64,000 bases of DNA from Arthrobacter sp. (GTDB lineage Bacteria; Actinomycetota; Actinomycetes; Actinomycetales; Micrococcaceae): positions 341,667 to 405,666 of the forward strand of contig JAITLQ010000015.1 in the NCBI GenBank assembly GCA_031277795.1. The letters run 5' to 3'. Below the pieces are notes generated by a model, which ran no database searches, had not been told where the DNA came from, and saw nothing but the letters and a program-made list of their open reading frames with translations. The position numbers were made by a program, and so were the translations under genes. Shown here piece by piece: positions 32,481 to 40,332 of this stretch. Position 1 is the stretch's first letter; each line of letters begins with the position of its first letter.

Positions 32481-32882
32481 ATGATCCGCACCCTCTTGTC
32501 CATCGCCGCATCGCTGGTGCTCTCGGCCGTGGCGTTGCTCCTGGCCGGTTGGCTCATCGAGGGCGTGCGCCTCGAGCCGGCCGGCTTTGTCGTAGCCGTG
32601 CTGATCTTCACGATCATGCAGGCTATCGCCGCGCCGCTCGTGACCAAGCTGGCCACCAAGTACGCCGAGGCCATCGTGGGCGGCGTGGGCCTCATCTCCA
32701 CGCTCGTGGCGCTCATCGTTGCCTCGCTCTTCCCGGGCGGCCTGCACATCTCCGGCGTGGCGGCGTGGATCGCCAGCCCGGTCCTCGTGTGGCTCGTGTG
32801 CGCGCTCGGCTCGCTTCTCGTGGGGAAGTTCCTGCTCAAGGGCTGGTGGGATCGCCGCGTCCAGGCCAAGAAGGCCGCCTGA
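32481..32882 (+). CDS. Small four-helix membrane protein (phage-holin-4-like family)
   Basis: A 133-residue protein with four hydrophobic segments (about 5-25, 30-58, 66-85, 92-115) and a basic C-terminus (GWWDRRVQAKKAA). It resembles chromosomal members of the four-helix phage holin superfamily. These are widespread in actinobacteria and have no proven lytic role; no phage gene is nearby. Function unknown. GGAGCC precedes the ATG. Confidence 0.7.
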   Translation: MIRTLLSIAASLVLSAVALLLAGWLIEGVRLEPAGFVVAVLIFTIMQAIAAPLVTKLATKYAEAIVGGVGLISTLVALIVASLFPGGLHISGVAAWIASPVLVWLVCALGSLLVGKFLLKGWWDRRVQAKKAA

Positions 32883-33044
32883 GCGGCGAGGTCGGCTCTT
32901 CACCCAGCACGACGGTGCCAGCGCACCCTCGAAGGTGCGCCTTCTCGGCGCCCCCAGGTGAGGGTGCGCGTGGACGGGGCGGCGGTTCTCCGGGTGGGCC
33001 GGAGTGCCATGCCGCCGTTCTAAATGAAAGCGAACCGGGCGTAG

Positions 33045-33713
33045 CTACGCCCACATGGCACCGATCCCATCGCCGATGGCACTCGCCCCCAGCAAGAGGA
33101 ACAGCACAGCCATGATGGTGTGGTTCTCGCGGGTCAGCCAATCGCCGAGCACCCTGAGCGGAGCGGAAAGACGCTCTGCAGCGACGAGGAACAGCAACGT
33201 GGGGAGCCACACGGTGGAGGCGGCGATCACGCTGAACATAGCGATGACCGTGAGGACCGTCGTCACGGGCATCGCGGGTGCCCCGACGCTCACACTCGCA
33301 CCGGCGAGGAAGGCAATGTGCTTGGGATTCGCCGCCGCGACGGTGATTCCGAATCTCAACGAGCGCGCGAAACCCATCTCGCTGATCCGAGACATCCATG
33401 GTGGCAGGTGCGGTTCGTCTTTCGAGCAGTGACGCTTATTCCATTGGGTGGCGGCGAGGCACAGCAACAAGAGACCGAGAGCCAGCTGGAGCGGCCCGAC
33501 CCAGAGGCTCGGCTCGTCACCCGAGGGCTTCGGGAGTAGCTCGACGAGTGCGACGATGATCCCGAACGCGCAGGACAGGCCGACCAGCCACCCGAGTGCG
33601 AATCCGAGGCTGGTGGCACGCGGCCGGGCACCGAGCAGCATGAGTACCACGACGATGACGGGCACGGGACTCGCCGCGATACCGACGGCGAAAGGGAGCA
33701 TCTCTCCGATCAT
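33045..33713 (-). CDS. GAP-family membrane protein (SAP/lipid-addressing type)
   Basis: A 222-residue, six-helix membrane protein similar to the GAP/SfLAP family (LPFAVGIAASPVPVIVVVLMLLGARPRATSLGFALGWLVGL and TVAAANPKHIAFLAGAS), related to LysE-type exporters. In mycobacteria a homologue takes part in export of sulfolipid; the role here is unknown. Base composition is visibly lower in GC than that of the neighbours (about 62% by eye), and codon choice is more mixed, suggesting recent acquisition. The start at 33713 was chosen for a GGGCGGG site and family length; the frame is open for 64 further codons. Confidence 0.78.
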   Translation of the reverse strand: MIGEMLPFAVGIAASPVPVIVVVLMLLGARPRATSLGFALGWLVGLSCAFGIIVALVELLPKPSGDEPSLWVGPLQLALGLLLLCLAATQWNKRHCSKDEPHLPPWMSRISEMGFARSLRFGITVAAANPKHIAFLAGASVSVGAPAMPVTTVLTVIAMFSVIAASTVWLPTLLFLVAAERLSAPLRVLGDWLTRENHTIMAVLFLLLGASAIGDGIGAMWA

Positions 33714-33849
33714 CCCGCCCACTCTGCTCCTCCTCCAGTGGCGATGGCCGTTTGGCGCGGTCATCGCTGCCCACCGGGCGCCGTGGTTCCGGTCAGCGAC
33801 TCCGGTCAGCCCCAGTCTTGCAGAGACAACACGATCGGGTCTCTCCGAC

Positions 33850-34266
33850 CTACCGTTCGTCGAACGGCCCGTCCAGGCCCTCATACTGGGCCAAAACCCG
33901 GGCACCGATCTTGAAGGCAGTGTTGGCGGCGGGAACCGAGCAGTAGACGGCGCACTGGAGGAAGACCTCCTTGATCTGATCCGGGCTCATGCCGTTGCGC
34001 AGCGCCGCGTGCACGTGCATCTCCAGCTCCTCCCAGTAGCCGCCGGCGATCATCGCCGTGAGCGTCACGGCCGAGCGTGTGGTGCGTTCAAGCCCCGGCC
34101 GCGTCCAGATGCTGCCCCAGGCGTAGCGCGTGATCAGCTCCTGGAACTCGGCGGTGAACTCGGTGCGGTTCCCGAGCGAGCGCTCCACGTGCTCGTCGGA
34201 GAGCACCTCGCGGCGCACGGCGAGGCCGGCGTCGTAGGGGTCCCCGGGGAGGCGGTGCTTGGCCAT
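33850..34266 (-). CDS. pcaC: 4-carboxymuconolactone decarboxylase
   Basis: A 138-residue AhpD-like fold protein. LITRYAWGSIWTRPGLERTTRSAVTLTAMIAGGYWEELEMHVHAALRNGMSPDQIKEVFLQCAVYCSVPAANTAFKIG is the classical PcaC sequence with its catalytic region. It decarboxylates 4-carboxymuconolactone to beta-ketoadipate enol-lactone. The ATG directly follows the pcaD stop codon (TGAATG). Last gene of the pobA-pcaHGBDC set. Confidence 0.95.
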   Translation of the reverse strand: MAKHRLPGDPYDAGLAVRREVLSDEHVERSLGNRTEFTAEFQELITRYAWGSIWTRPGLERTTRSAVTLTAMIAGGYWEELEMHVHAALRNGMSPDQIKEVFLQCAVYCSVPAANTAFKIGARVLAQYEGLDGPFDER

Positions 34267-35178
34267 TCAGGCTCCTTCTTCCATGCCCGACGGCGCGGGC
34301 TCGCCAGGGCGGGCGGGGTCGCCCGACGGCGCGGGGTCGCCGGGGCGCGCGGGCGCGGCGGCGCTGGGCGGGCGCAGGAAGGCGCCGAGGGCGGCGGCCA
34401 GGGCCGCCGGCGCCTCGGCGGGGGCCAGGTGGCCCACGCCTGGCAGGGCGAGGGCGGTGCCGCGTGCGACGTGGGAGGCCGTGAAGGCGGCGTCGCCGGG
34501 CGGGCAGACCGTGTCGTCCTCGCCGTTGATGGCCAGCACCGGATCCGTGATGGCCGCGAGGTCCCCGCTCAGGTCGAAGCCGGCCAGGGCGCGGCACGCG
34601 TGGGCGTAGGAGAAGCGATCCGCATCCTGCAGGGTGTGCAGGAGCGCGGTGGCGATGGAGGGCTGCGCCTCGATGAAGCCGGGGGCAAACCAGCGCTGGG
34701 CGGAGCCCACCACCTGGGTGGGGGTGCCGGCCCGCTCCACGAGGGCCGCTCGCTCCTCCCAGGCCTGCGGCGTCCCGATCCGGGACGCGGTGCAGATCGG
34801 GACGAGGCCGGCGAACGCGCCGGGGTGATCGTGCCCCAGCTGCAGGGTCACGGCGCCGCCGATGGAGACGCCGGCGTAGAAGCGCGGGGCGGCGGCCGGC
34901 AGCGAGCCCTCGGCGAGCAGGCCCTCCACCGCTCGCAGCACGCCGGCGGCCAGCTCGGCGAGGGAGAAGGGCGCGGCAGCGGGGGTGCCCGAGCCGTGGC
35001 CGGGCAGGTCCCACCCCACCACCGTGGCGAGGGGCGCGAGGTCGGCGACGGCGGGCCCCCACAGCGCCTTGACGCCCGTGCCGAGGCTCGGCCCCACCAC
35101 GAGGACGGGGAGGGAGGGATCCGGGCCCGCGCCGTCGCTGCGCGCCGTCAGCAGGGAGGTGGTGAGCTGGGGGATCAC
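34267..35178 (-). CDS. pcaD: 3-oxoadipate enol-lactonase
   Basis: A 303-residue alpha/beta hydrolase: nucleophile Ser105 in GVSIGG, acid in GEDD (about 221), His250 in GVGHLAP. It hydrolyses beta-ketoadipate enol-lactone to beta-ketoadipate. The enzyme should end near residue 268 (AALGAFL). The additional about 35 residues (PARPGDPAPSGDPARPGEPAPSG) form a repetitive tail encoded by two copies of the dispersed GCCCGACGGC motif (34285 and 34321), so the repeat appears to have extended the gene. It overlaps pcaB by 4 nt. Confidence 0.93.
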   Translation of the reverse strand: MIPQLTTSLLTARSDGAGPDPSLPVLVVGPSLGTGVKALWGPAVADLAPLATVVGWDLPGHGSGTPAAAPFSLAELAAGVLRAVEGLLAEGSLPAAAPRFYAGVSIGGAVTLQLGHDHPGAFAGLVPICTASRIGTPQAWEERAALVERAGTPTQVVGSAQRWFAPGFIEAQPSIATALLHTLQDADRFSYAHACRALAGFDLSGDLAAITDPVLAINGEDDTVCPPGDAAFTASHVARGTALALPGVGHLAPAEAPAALAAALGAFLRPPSAAAPARPGDPAPSGDPARPGEPAPSGMEEGA

Positions 35179-36587
35179 GCTGTGGTGTCCTTTCGTGCAT
35201 GGTGGAGCGCCACGAGGGCGTCCACCTCGGTGGGGGCCAGGCCCAGGTAGCCGGAGGGGTCGAGGAGCTCGTCCAGGGCCTCGTCGCTCAGCGACTCAGC
35301 CGGCAGCTCCGCGCGCAGGGCGGGGCGCAGGGGCGTCCCGCCGTCGAGCGAGGCGGCGACGAGCTCCTCCAGCCGCGCCTTCCCGCCGGGCAGCTGCTGC
35401 CCGAGCCGGGCGGCGAGGCGCTCGGAGAGGATGGCGTCGCCGAAGAGGGCGGCGACCTCGAGCGAACGCTGCGGGAAGACCCGCAGTCCCTCCGCCAGCT
35501 CGCGGGTCTTGGCCGCCGCGCCGGCGGCCAGTCGCAGGAGCGAGCGCAGCGCCTGCCATTCGGCGTGCCAGGCGCCGTCCGGGCGCTCGTCCACGGCCTG
35601 GCCGGCGGCGAGGAAGAGCGTCGACAGGTGGCCGGGGGCCTCGAGGGCCGCCTCCTTGATGAGCACGCTGAGCACCGGATTGCGCTTGTGCGGCATGGCG
35701 GAGGACGTGCCCTTGCCGGGGGCGTGCGGTTCGGCCAGCTCGGCGATCTCCGGGCGGGCTAGGATCAAGACGTCGGAGGCGAGCTTGCCGCACGCGGCGA
35801 TCGTCTCGGCGAGCGCTGCGGCCGCGCGCGTCAGCGGCGAGCGGCGGGTGTGCCAGGCCGTGGGCGGGACGGCGAGCCCGAGCCGGCGCGCCAGTTCCGT
35901 CACGAGGGCGCGCGCGGTGCCCTCCGGGTCGGCGTCTCCGCGGGAGCGCAGGGTGTCGGTGAGGGAGGCGAGCGTGCCCACGGCGCCGCCCCACTGCAGC
36001 GGCAGGGAGGCGAGGGCACCCTCCAAGGCCTCCGCCGCGTCGTCGAGCGCCACCATCCAGCGCGCCACCCGGTGGCCGATCGTGATGGGCAGGGCGTGCT
36101 GGGTCAGCGAGCGGGCGATGCAGACGTCGCCGCGGTGGCGCTCGGCGAGGCCCGCGAGGGCCTCGCTCGCCGCGCGCAGATCCGTCAGCGCGTCCTCGCC
36201 GGCCGCGCGGGTGACGAGGACGAGCGCCGTGTCGATGACGTCTTGGCTCGTGGCGCCGCGATGGAGGGCCGCCACCGGCCCCCCGGTGGCCGCCATGAGC
36301 CGCGCGCGGAAGTCGGCCAGGAGGGGGATGAGCACGTTGGCGCCGTCGGCGCCGCGCGCAGCGAGCTGGGCCAGGTCCGGCTCCCACTCGTCGATCACGG
36401 CGGCGGCGCTCTGGGTGTCTGCGTCGGTGGCGAGGCCGGCATCGACCTGGGCGGCGATCCACTCCCGCTCGATCACGAGCAGGGCGCGGGTGAGGGCGGC
36501 GTCGCCCGTGAGGATCGTGGCGCCGCTCGAGGCCCACCCGGGGGAGAGGAGGCCCAGCTCGGCGGCGGAGAACGGTGAGGGGTGCAT
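35175..36587 (-). CDS. pcaB: 3-carboxy-cis,cis-muconate cycloisomerase
   Basis: A 470-residue member of the fumarase/aspartase superfamily with the signature GTSSAMPHKRNP at 293-304 and the early GATSQDVIDTALVL (111-124). It lactonises 3-carboxymuconate to 4-carboxymuconolactone. Its stop codon overlaps the pcaD start, and it begins 21 nt after pcaG. Confidence 0.95.
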   Translation of the reverse strand: MHPSPFSAAELGLLSPGWASSGATILTGDAALTRALLVIEREWIAAQVDAGLATDADTQSAAAVIDEWEPDLAQLAARGADGANVLIPLLADFRARLMAATGGPVAALHRGATSQDVIDTALVLVTRAAGEDALTDLRAASEALAGLAERHRGDVCIARSLTQHALPITIGHRVARWMVALDDAAEALEGALASLPLQWGGAVGTLASLTDTLRSRGDADPEGTARALVTELARRLGLAVPPTAWHTRRSPLTRAAAALAETIAACGKLASDVLILARPEIAELAEPHAPGKGTSSAMPHKRNPVLSVLIKEAALEAPGHLSTLFLAAGQAVDERPDGAWHAEWQALRSLLRLAAGAAAKTRELAEGLRVFPQRSLEVAALFGDAILSERLAARLGQQLPGGKARLEELVAASLDGGTPLRPALRAELPAESLSDEALDELLDPSGYLGLAPTEVDALVALHHARKDTTA

Positions 36588-36608
36588 GATCCGGAGCCTA
36601 TCCGCGGC

Positions 36609-37193
36609 TCACGCCTCCCCGTTGCGGGGGAAGGAGAGGAACACGGTCTCATTCTCCCCCTGCAGGTGCACGTCGAAGCGCAGCGAGCCGTCCGCCTCGC
36701 GTCGCGCGATGAGGCTCGAGCGGCGCTCCGGCGGCAGCGAGGAGAGCAGGGGGTCAGCGGCGAGGGCCGCCTCGTCCTCCGGCAGGTAGATGCGCGTGAA
36801 CAGGCGGTTGAGGAGCCCGCGCGCGAACACCACGAGCTGGATGAAGGGCGCCTTGCCCGGCTCCGTGGCGCCCGGGTTCACGGTCGTGAAGCAGAAGCCG
36901 CCAACGTTGTCGACGGCCTGCCTGCCCCAGCCGGTGAAGGTGTAGCCGTCGCGCAGGAGCGAGCCGGGCGCCGAGGCGACGGCGCCGTCCTCGTCCGGCT
37001 GCCAGATCTCCAGCAGCGCATCGGGGACCGGGACGCCGGCGCCGTCGTAGACCGTGCCGTGCAGGCGCACGGCGCCCGGGTGCGAGCGCTCCACGAGGCG
37101 CTCCCCGCCCGGGAACGGGAGGGCGTAGCCGTAGAACGGCCCGATCGTCTGCCCCGGCGTGGGGGTCAGCTTCAGTTCGGGTGCGCTGCTCAT
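36609..37193 (-). CDS. pcaG: Protocatechuate 3,4-dioxygenase alpha subunit
   Basis: A 194-residue intradiol dioxygenase subunit: TPGQTIGPFYGYALPF at the start, then LLEIWQPDEDG and GWGRQAVDNVGGFCFTTVNPG. As usual for the alpha chain it lacks the iron-ligand His pair of the beta chain. The ATG overlaps the last base of the pcaH stop codon (TGATG). Confidence 0.95.
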   Translation of the reverse strand: MSSAPELKLTPTPGQTIGPFYGYALPFPGGERLVERSHPGAVRLHGTVYDGAGVPVPDALLEIWQPDEDGAVASAPGSLLRDGYTFTGWGRQAVDNVGGFCFTTVNPGATEPGKAPFIQLVVFARGLLNRLFTRIYLPEDEAALAADPLLSSLPPERRSSLIARREADGSLRFDVHLQGENETVFLSFPRNGEA

Positions 37194-37999
37194 CAGTGCT
37201 CCTCCTCCTCGTTCTCCATCCACGTGCGGTTGCTGCCCGTGAGCACGATGTCCCATTGGTAGCCCGTGCTCCATTCGTGGCTCGTGAGCGAGTGGTCGTA
37301 GGTGGCCACGAGGCGGTCGCGGGCCCGCTGGTCGGTGATGGACTGGTAGATGGGGTCGAGGGCAAAGAGCGGATCGCCGGGGAAGTACATCTGCGTGATC
37401 ATGCGCTGCGTGAAGTCGGTGCCGAAGAGCGAGAAGTGGATGTGCGCCGGGCGCCAGGCGTTGTGGTGGTTCTTCCACGGGTACGGGGCCGGTTTGATCG
37501 TGGTGAAACGGTACTCGCCGTTGGGGCCCGTGAGGGCGCGGCCCACGCCCGTGAAGTTCGGGTCGATCGGGGCCGGGTGCTGATCGCGCTTGTGCACGTA
37601 GCGGCCGGCTGCGTTGGCCTGCCACACCTCGATGAGCTGCCCGGCCACGGGGCGCCCGTCGCCGTCGAGCACCCGGCCGGCCACCACGATGCGTTCCCCG
37701 ATGGGCTCGCCGTGGTGCTGGATCGTCAGGTCCGCCTCGAGCGGATGGACGTCGCGCTCGCCGAAGGCGGGGGAGAAGAGCTCGATCGTCTCGGGGTCGG
37801 CGTGGTGCAGGCTCTTGGTGGGGTGGCGCAGCAGCGAGGAGCGATAGGGAGGGAAGTTCACGCGCGGCTGCGTCTCCTCGGCGCCGCCCGCCGCGAGGTC
37901 CCGCGCGTAGCCGGCGTGGGCCGCCTCGATCTCGGCGCTGATGGTGGCCTGCGAGTCGGCGGTGGCCGCCGGGTCGAGGGCCGCGTTGTCCTGGCTCAT
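37193..37999 (-). CDS. pcaH: Protocatechuate 3,4-dioxygenase beta subunit
   Basis: A 268-residue iron-containing subunit. The Fe(III) ligands are visible: Tyr134 (AGRYVHKRDQH), Tyr173 (PAPYPW), His186 and His188 (WRPAHIHFS). With PcaG it opens the protocatechuate ring between the hydroxyl groups to give 3-carboxy-cis,cis-muconate. AAGGAG precedes the ATG at 37999. Confidence 0.96.
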   Translation of the reverse strand: MSQDNAALDPAATADSQATISAEIEAAHAGYARDLAAGGAEETQPRVNFPPYRSSLLRHPTKSLHHADPETIELFSPAFGERDVHPLEADLTIQHHGEPIGERIVVAGRVLDGDGRPVAGQLIEVWQANAAGRYVHKRDQHPAPIDPNFTGVGRALTGPNGEYRFTTIKPAPYPWKNHHNAWRPAHIHFSLFGTDFTQRMITQMYFPGDPLFALDPIYQSITDQRARDRLVATYDHSLTSHEWSTGYQWDIVLTGSNRTWMENEEEEH

Positions 38000-38048
38000 G
38001 GGGTCTCCTTGGGGGAGGAAAAGCTGGTGAAGGGAAGGGGGAGGGGGC

Positions 38049-39239
38049 TCAGGCGTGGGGCCAGCCCGTGTAGGCCTCGGCGAGGTAGCGCTTGCCGTGC
38101 TCGGAGGACACGACGGACTCGAGCTCGCCGAGGGTGCGCGCGTGCTCGAAGGGGGTTGCATCGGCGCGCGTGTGGAGCATGGAGGTCATCCAGTAGGAGA
38201 AGTGCTGGGCCTTCCACACGCGCTTTAGCGCCGTGTCGGAATAGGCGTCGAGCAGGGCGCGGGAGCCCGCGCCGTTCCAGGAGTCGATGGCCTCGAAGAG
38301 CACCTTGACGTCGGCGAAGGCGAGGTTCAGGCCCTTGGCACCCGTGGGCGGGACGGTGTGCCCGGCATCGCCGGCCAGGAAGAGGTTCCCGTGGCGCAGC
38401 GGCGCCCGCACGAAGGAGCGGAAGGGCAGCACGGTCTTGTCGAAGATGGGGCCGGTCTTCAGCTCCAACCCGTCCGGCCCCGCCACGCGGGCCTGCAGCT
38501 CGTCCCAGATCCGCTCCTCGCTCCAGTCCTCGGCGGAGGTCTCCGGCGAGCACTGGAAGTACATGCGCTGCACCGTCTCGGAGCGCTGCGAGATGAGGGC
38601 GAAGCCGCGATCGGAGCGCGCGTAGATCAGCTCGGGCGAGCTCTTGGGCGCCTCGGTGAGGATGCCGAACCACGCGAAGGGGTATTCCATCGTGTAGTTG
38701 GTGCGTTCGGCCTCCGGGATCCAGCGGCGGGTGAAGGAACGCGAGCCGTCCGCCCCCACGATCAGGTCGGCGCGCACCTCGTGGCGGGCCCCTTCCTTGT
38801 CGGTGAAGGCGAAGCCGGGGCGGGCGCTCGTGACGTCGAACAGCTCGCTCACGGTGGCCTCGTAGTACACCTCGCCCCCGTCCCGCTCGCGGGCCAGCGA
38901 GAGGTCGAGGAAGACCTCGTTCTGGGCGTAGAGCGTGACGGTGGCGTCCACCCGCTCGCGGAAGTCCAACAGGTGCGACTCCCCGCCGAAGCGCAGATCG
39001 ATGCCCGAGTGCTCGTCGCCGAGCGTGTCGATGCGCCCGTCCACGCCCGTGTCCCTCAGCATCGCCACGGAGCCGGCCTCGAGGATGCCGGCGCGGTGGG
39101 TGTGGTGGATGGTGTCGCGGTCGCGCGCCTCCACCACGAGGTTCTCGATCCCGGCGCACGAGAGCAGGTGGGAGAGCATGAGCCCGGCGGGGCCGCCGCC
39201 GATGATGCCGACGCGGGTGGAGTGCTGCACTGCGCTCAC
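38049..39239 (-). CDS. pobA: 4-hydroxybenzoate 3-monooxygenase
   Basis: A 396-residue flavin monooxygenase: dinucleotide-binding GIIGGGPAGL (11-20), DG motif ADLIVGADGSRSFTRRWIP, and GD motif LFLAGDAGHTVPPTGAKGLNLAFADV. THRAGILEAG near residue 43 is characteristic of p-hydroxybenzoate hydroxylase. It makes protocatechuate, the substrate of PcaHG encoded 49 nt downstream, so the six minus-strand genes form one pathway operon. A perfect palindrome about 83 nt upstream is a candidate operator. Confidence 0.96.
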   Translation of the reverse strand: MSAVQHSTRVGIIGGGPAGLMLSHLLSCAGIENLVVEARDRDTIHHTHRAGILEAGSVAMLRDTGVDGRIDTLGDEHSGIDLRFGGESHLLDFRERVDATVTLYAQNEVFLDLSLARERDGGEVYYEATVSELFDVTSARPGFAFTDKEGARHEVRADLIVGADGSRSFTRRWIPEAERTNYTMEYPFAWFGILTEAPKSSPELIYARSDRGFALISQRSETVQRMYFQCSPETSAEDWSEERIWDELQARVAGPDGLELKTGPIFDKTVLPFRSFVRAPLRHGNLFLAGDAGHTVPPTGAKGLNLAFADVKVLFEAIDSWNGAGSRALLDAYSDTALKRVWKAQHFSYWMTSMLHTRADATPFEHARTLGELESVVSSEHGKRYLAEAYTGWPHA

Positions 39240-39321
39240 GAAAGCTCCTTCGCTTCGCTGGGGGCCGCAGAGGGCCCGGGGCTCTCAGTGTGTGGCGGGT
39301 CACGCAGGGCGGGCGAGGCGT

Positions 39322-39338
39322 GTCCCATTGAATGGGAC
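39322..39338. promoter_or_regulatory. Perfect palindromic operator candidate upstream of pobA
   Basis: GTCCCATT and AATGGGAC flank a single central G. It lies 83-99 nt ahead of the pobA start codon. AT-rich palindromes of this size are typical IclR-family sites, and an IclR gene ends 224 nt further upstream. Confidence 0.6.
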
Positions 39339-39393
39339 CAACGGAAGATGAGGTCGGGCTGGGAGGGGCCGCCCGTCGTCGTGCCTTGGGCTG

Positions 39394-39454
39394 TGAGGCG
39401 GGTTCTGCGCTGTGAGGCGCGGAAAGCGCGCCTCACAGCGCATTTCTCGCCTCA
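39394..39454. repeat. Large palindrome between the IclR gene and pobA
   Basis: A perfect 16-bp inner stem (TGCGCTGTGAGGCGCG at 39406-39421, complement at 39427-39442) around GAAAG is extended by imperfect pairing out to TGAGGCG/CGCCTCA. It lies 108 nt after the iclR stop codon and may end that transcript. Confidence 0.75.
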
Positions 39455-39561
39455 AAGCGGGAGTCGCGGGGCGACGGCGCGGGCGGCCGGGGCACTGACG
39501 AGGGCCCGACGGCGCGGGGCCGGCTTAGGGCGCGGCTGGGGCCCGACGGCGCGTGGCCGGT

Positions 39562-40308
39562 TCAGGGGCGCGGTGTCGCCAGGGCGCGGGCCAGGCCGCG
39601 CGAGGCGGTGCGCAGGGACATGACCGCGGCCTCTGCGGCGTCGTAGCCCACGGGCACCACAACACCGAGGGCGGCGATGAGGCGTCCCTTGGGCCCCAGG
39701 ACGGGGACGGCGATGCCCGTGGTCTCCGCGTCGATGAAGCCGTCCAGCACGGCGAAGCCCTGCAGGCGCACGGTCTCGAGGGTGTGTTCGAGGCGGGGGT
39801 GCGTGGCCCGGGCTGCCTCCCCGTGGCGGCGCAGGTACTCGGCGCGCTCGCGGTGCGCGGCGTGGGCCAGGAGGACGAGGCCCATGCTCGAGCGGTGGAC
39901 CGGAAGCCGGGAGGCGCGCTGGGCCTGGTTGATGGCGTGGCCCGGGCGCGAGAGGCGCTCGAGGATGAGCACCTCGGCGTTGTCGAGGACGGAGAGCTGC
40001 ACCGAGTGGCGCACCACCTGGTTGACGTCCTCCAGGAAGGGCAGGGCGGCGACCGAGAGATCGGTCGGGGCCGAGGCGCGCGTGGCGATCTCCCAGAGCA
40101 GCACGCCCACGCGGTAGCGGTGATCTGGCAGGCGCTCGAGCAGCCCCTGCGTGCTCAGCTGGGCGGCAAGCCGGTACGCGGTGGTGCGGGGAAGCCGCGC
40201 CCGCTCGGCGATCTCGCCCGCGCTCAGCCGCGGGTGGGCGGCGTCGAACGCCCGCAGCACCCGTAGCGAACGATCGAGGACGGCCTCGCCCGAGGCCGAG
40301 TTAGCCAC
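39562..40308 (-). CDS. IclR-family regulator
   Basis: A 248-residue regulator: winged helix-turn-helix (LDRSLRVLRAFDAAHPRLSAGEIAERARLPRTTAYRLAAQLSTQGLLERL) and effector domain (VHRSSMGLVLLAHA, GFAVLDGFIDAETTGIAVPVLGPKGRLIAALGVVVP). It lies upstream of and in the same direction as pobA, so control of pobA in response to 4-hydroxybenzoate is likely but inferred. Distinct from the PcaR-type IclR gene at 44102. Confidence 0.9.
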   Translation of the reverse strand: MANSASGEAVLDRSLRVLRAFDAAHPRLSAGEIAERARLPRTTAYRLAAQLSTQGLLERLPDHRYRVGVLLWEIATRASAPTDLSVAALPFLEDVNQVVRHSVQLSVLDNAEVLILERLSRPGHAINQAQRASRLPVHRSSMGLVLLAHAAHRERAEYLRRHGEAARATHPRLEHTLETVRLQGFAVLDGFIDAETTGIAVPVLGPKGRLIAALGVVVPVGYDAAEAAVMSLRTASRGLARALATPRP

Positions 40309-40332
40309 GGGCGCTCGGGGAGGGCGCCCGGC

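Larger units (their letters stand above)
39240..39561. other. Gene-free region upstream of pobA
   Basis: This 322-nt gap between pobA and the IclR gene holds, in order, the pobA leader, a 17-bp palindromic operator candidate (39322-39338), a large palindrome (39394-39454), and two copies of the dispersed motif GCCCGACGGC (39504-39513 and 39541-39550). No protein gene is supported. Confidence 0.7.

Noticed and set aside
32481..32882. Holin-like gene as a trace of prophage
   Set aside because: Four-helix holin-like proteins are common on actinobacterial chromosomes; no lysin, terminase or structural phage gene lies nearby.
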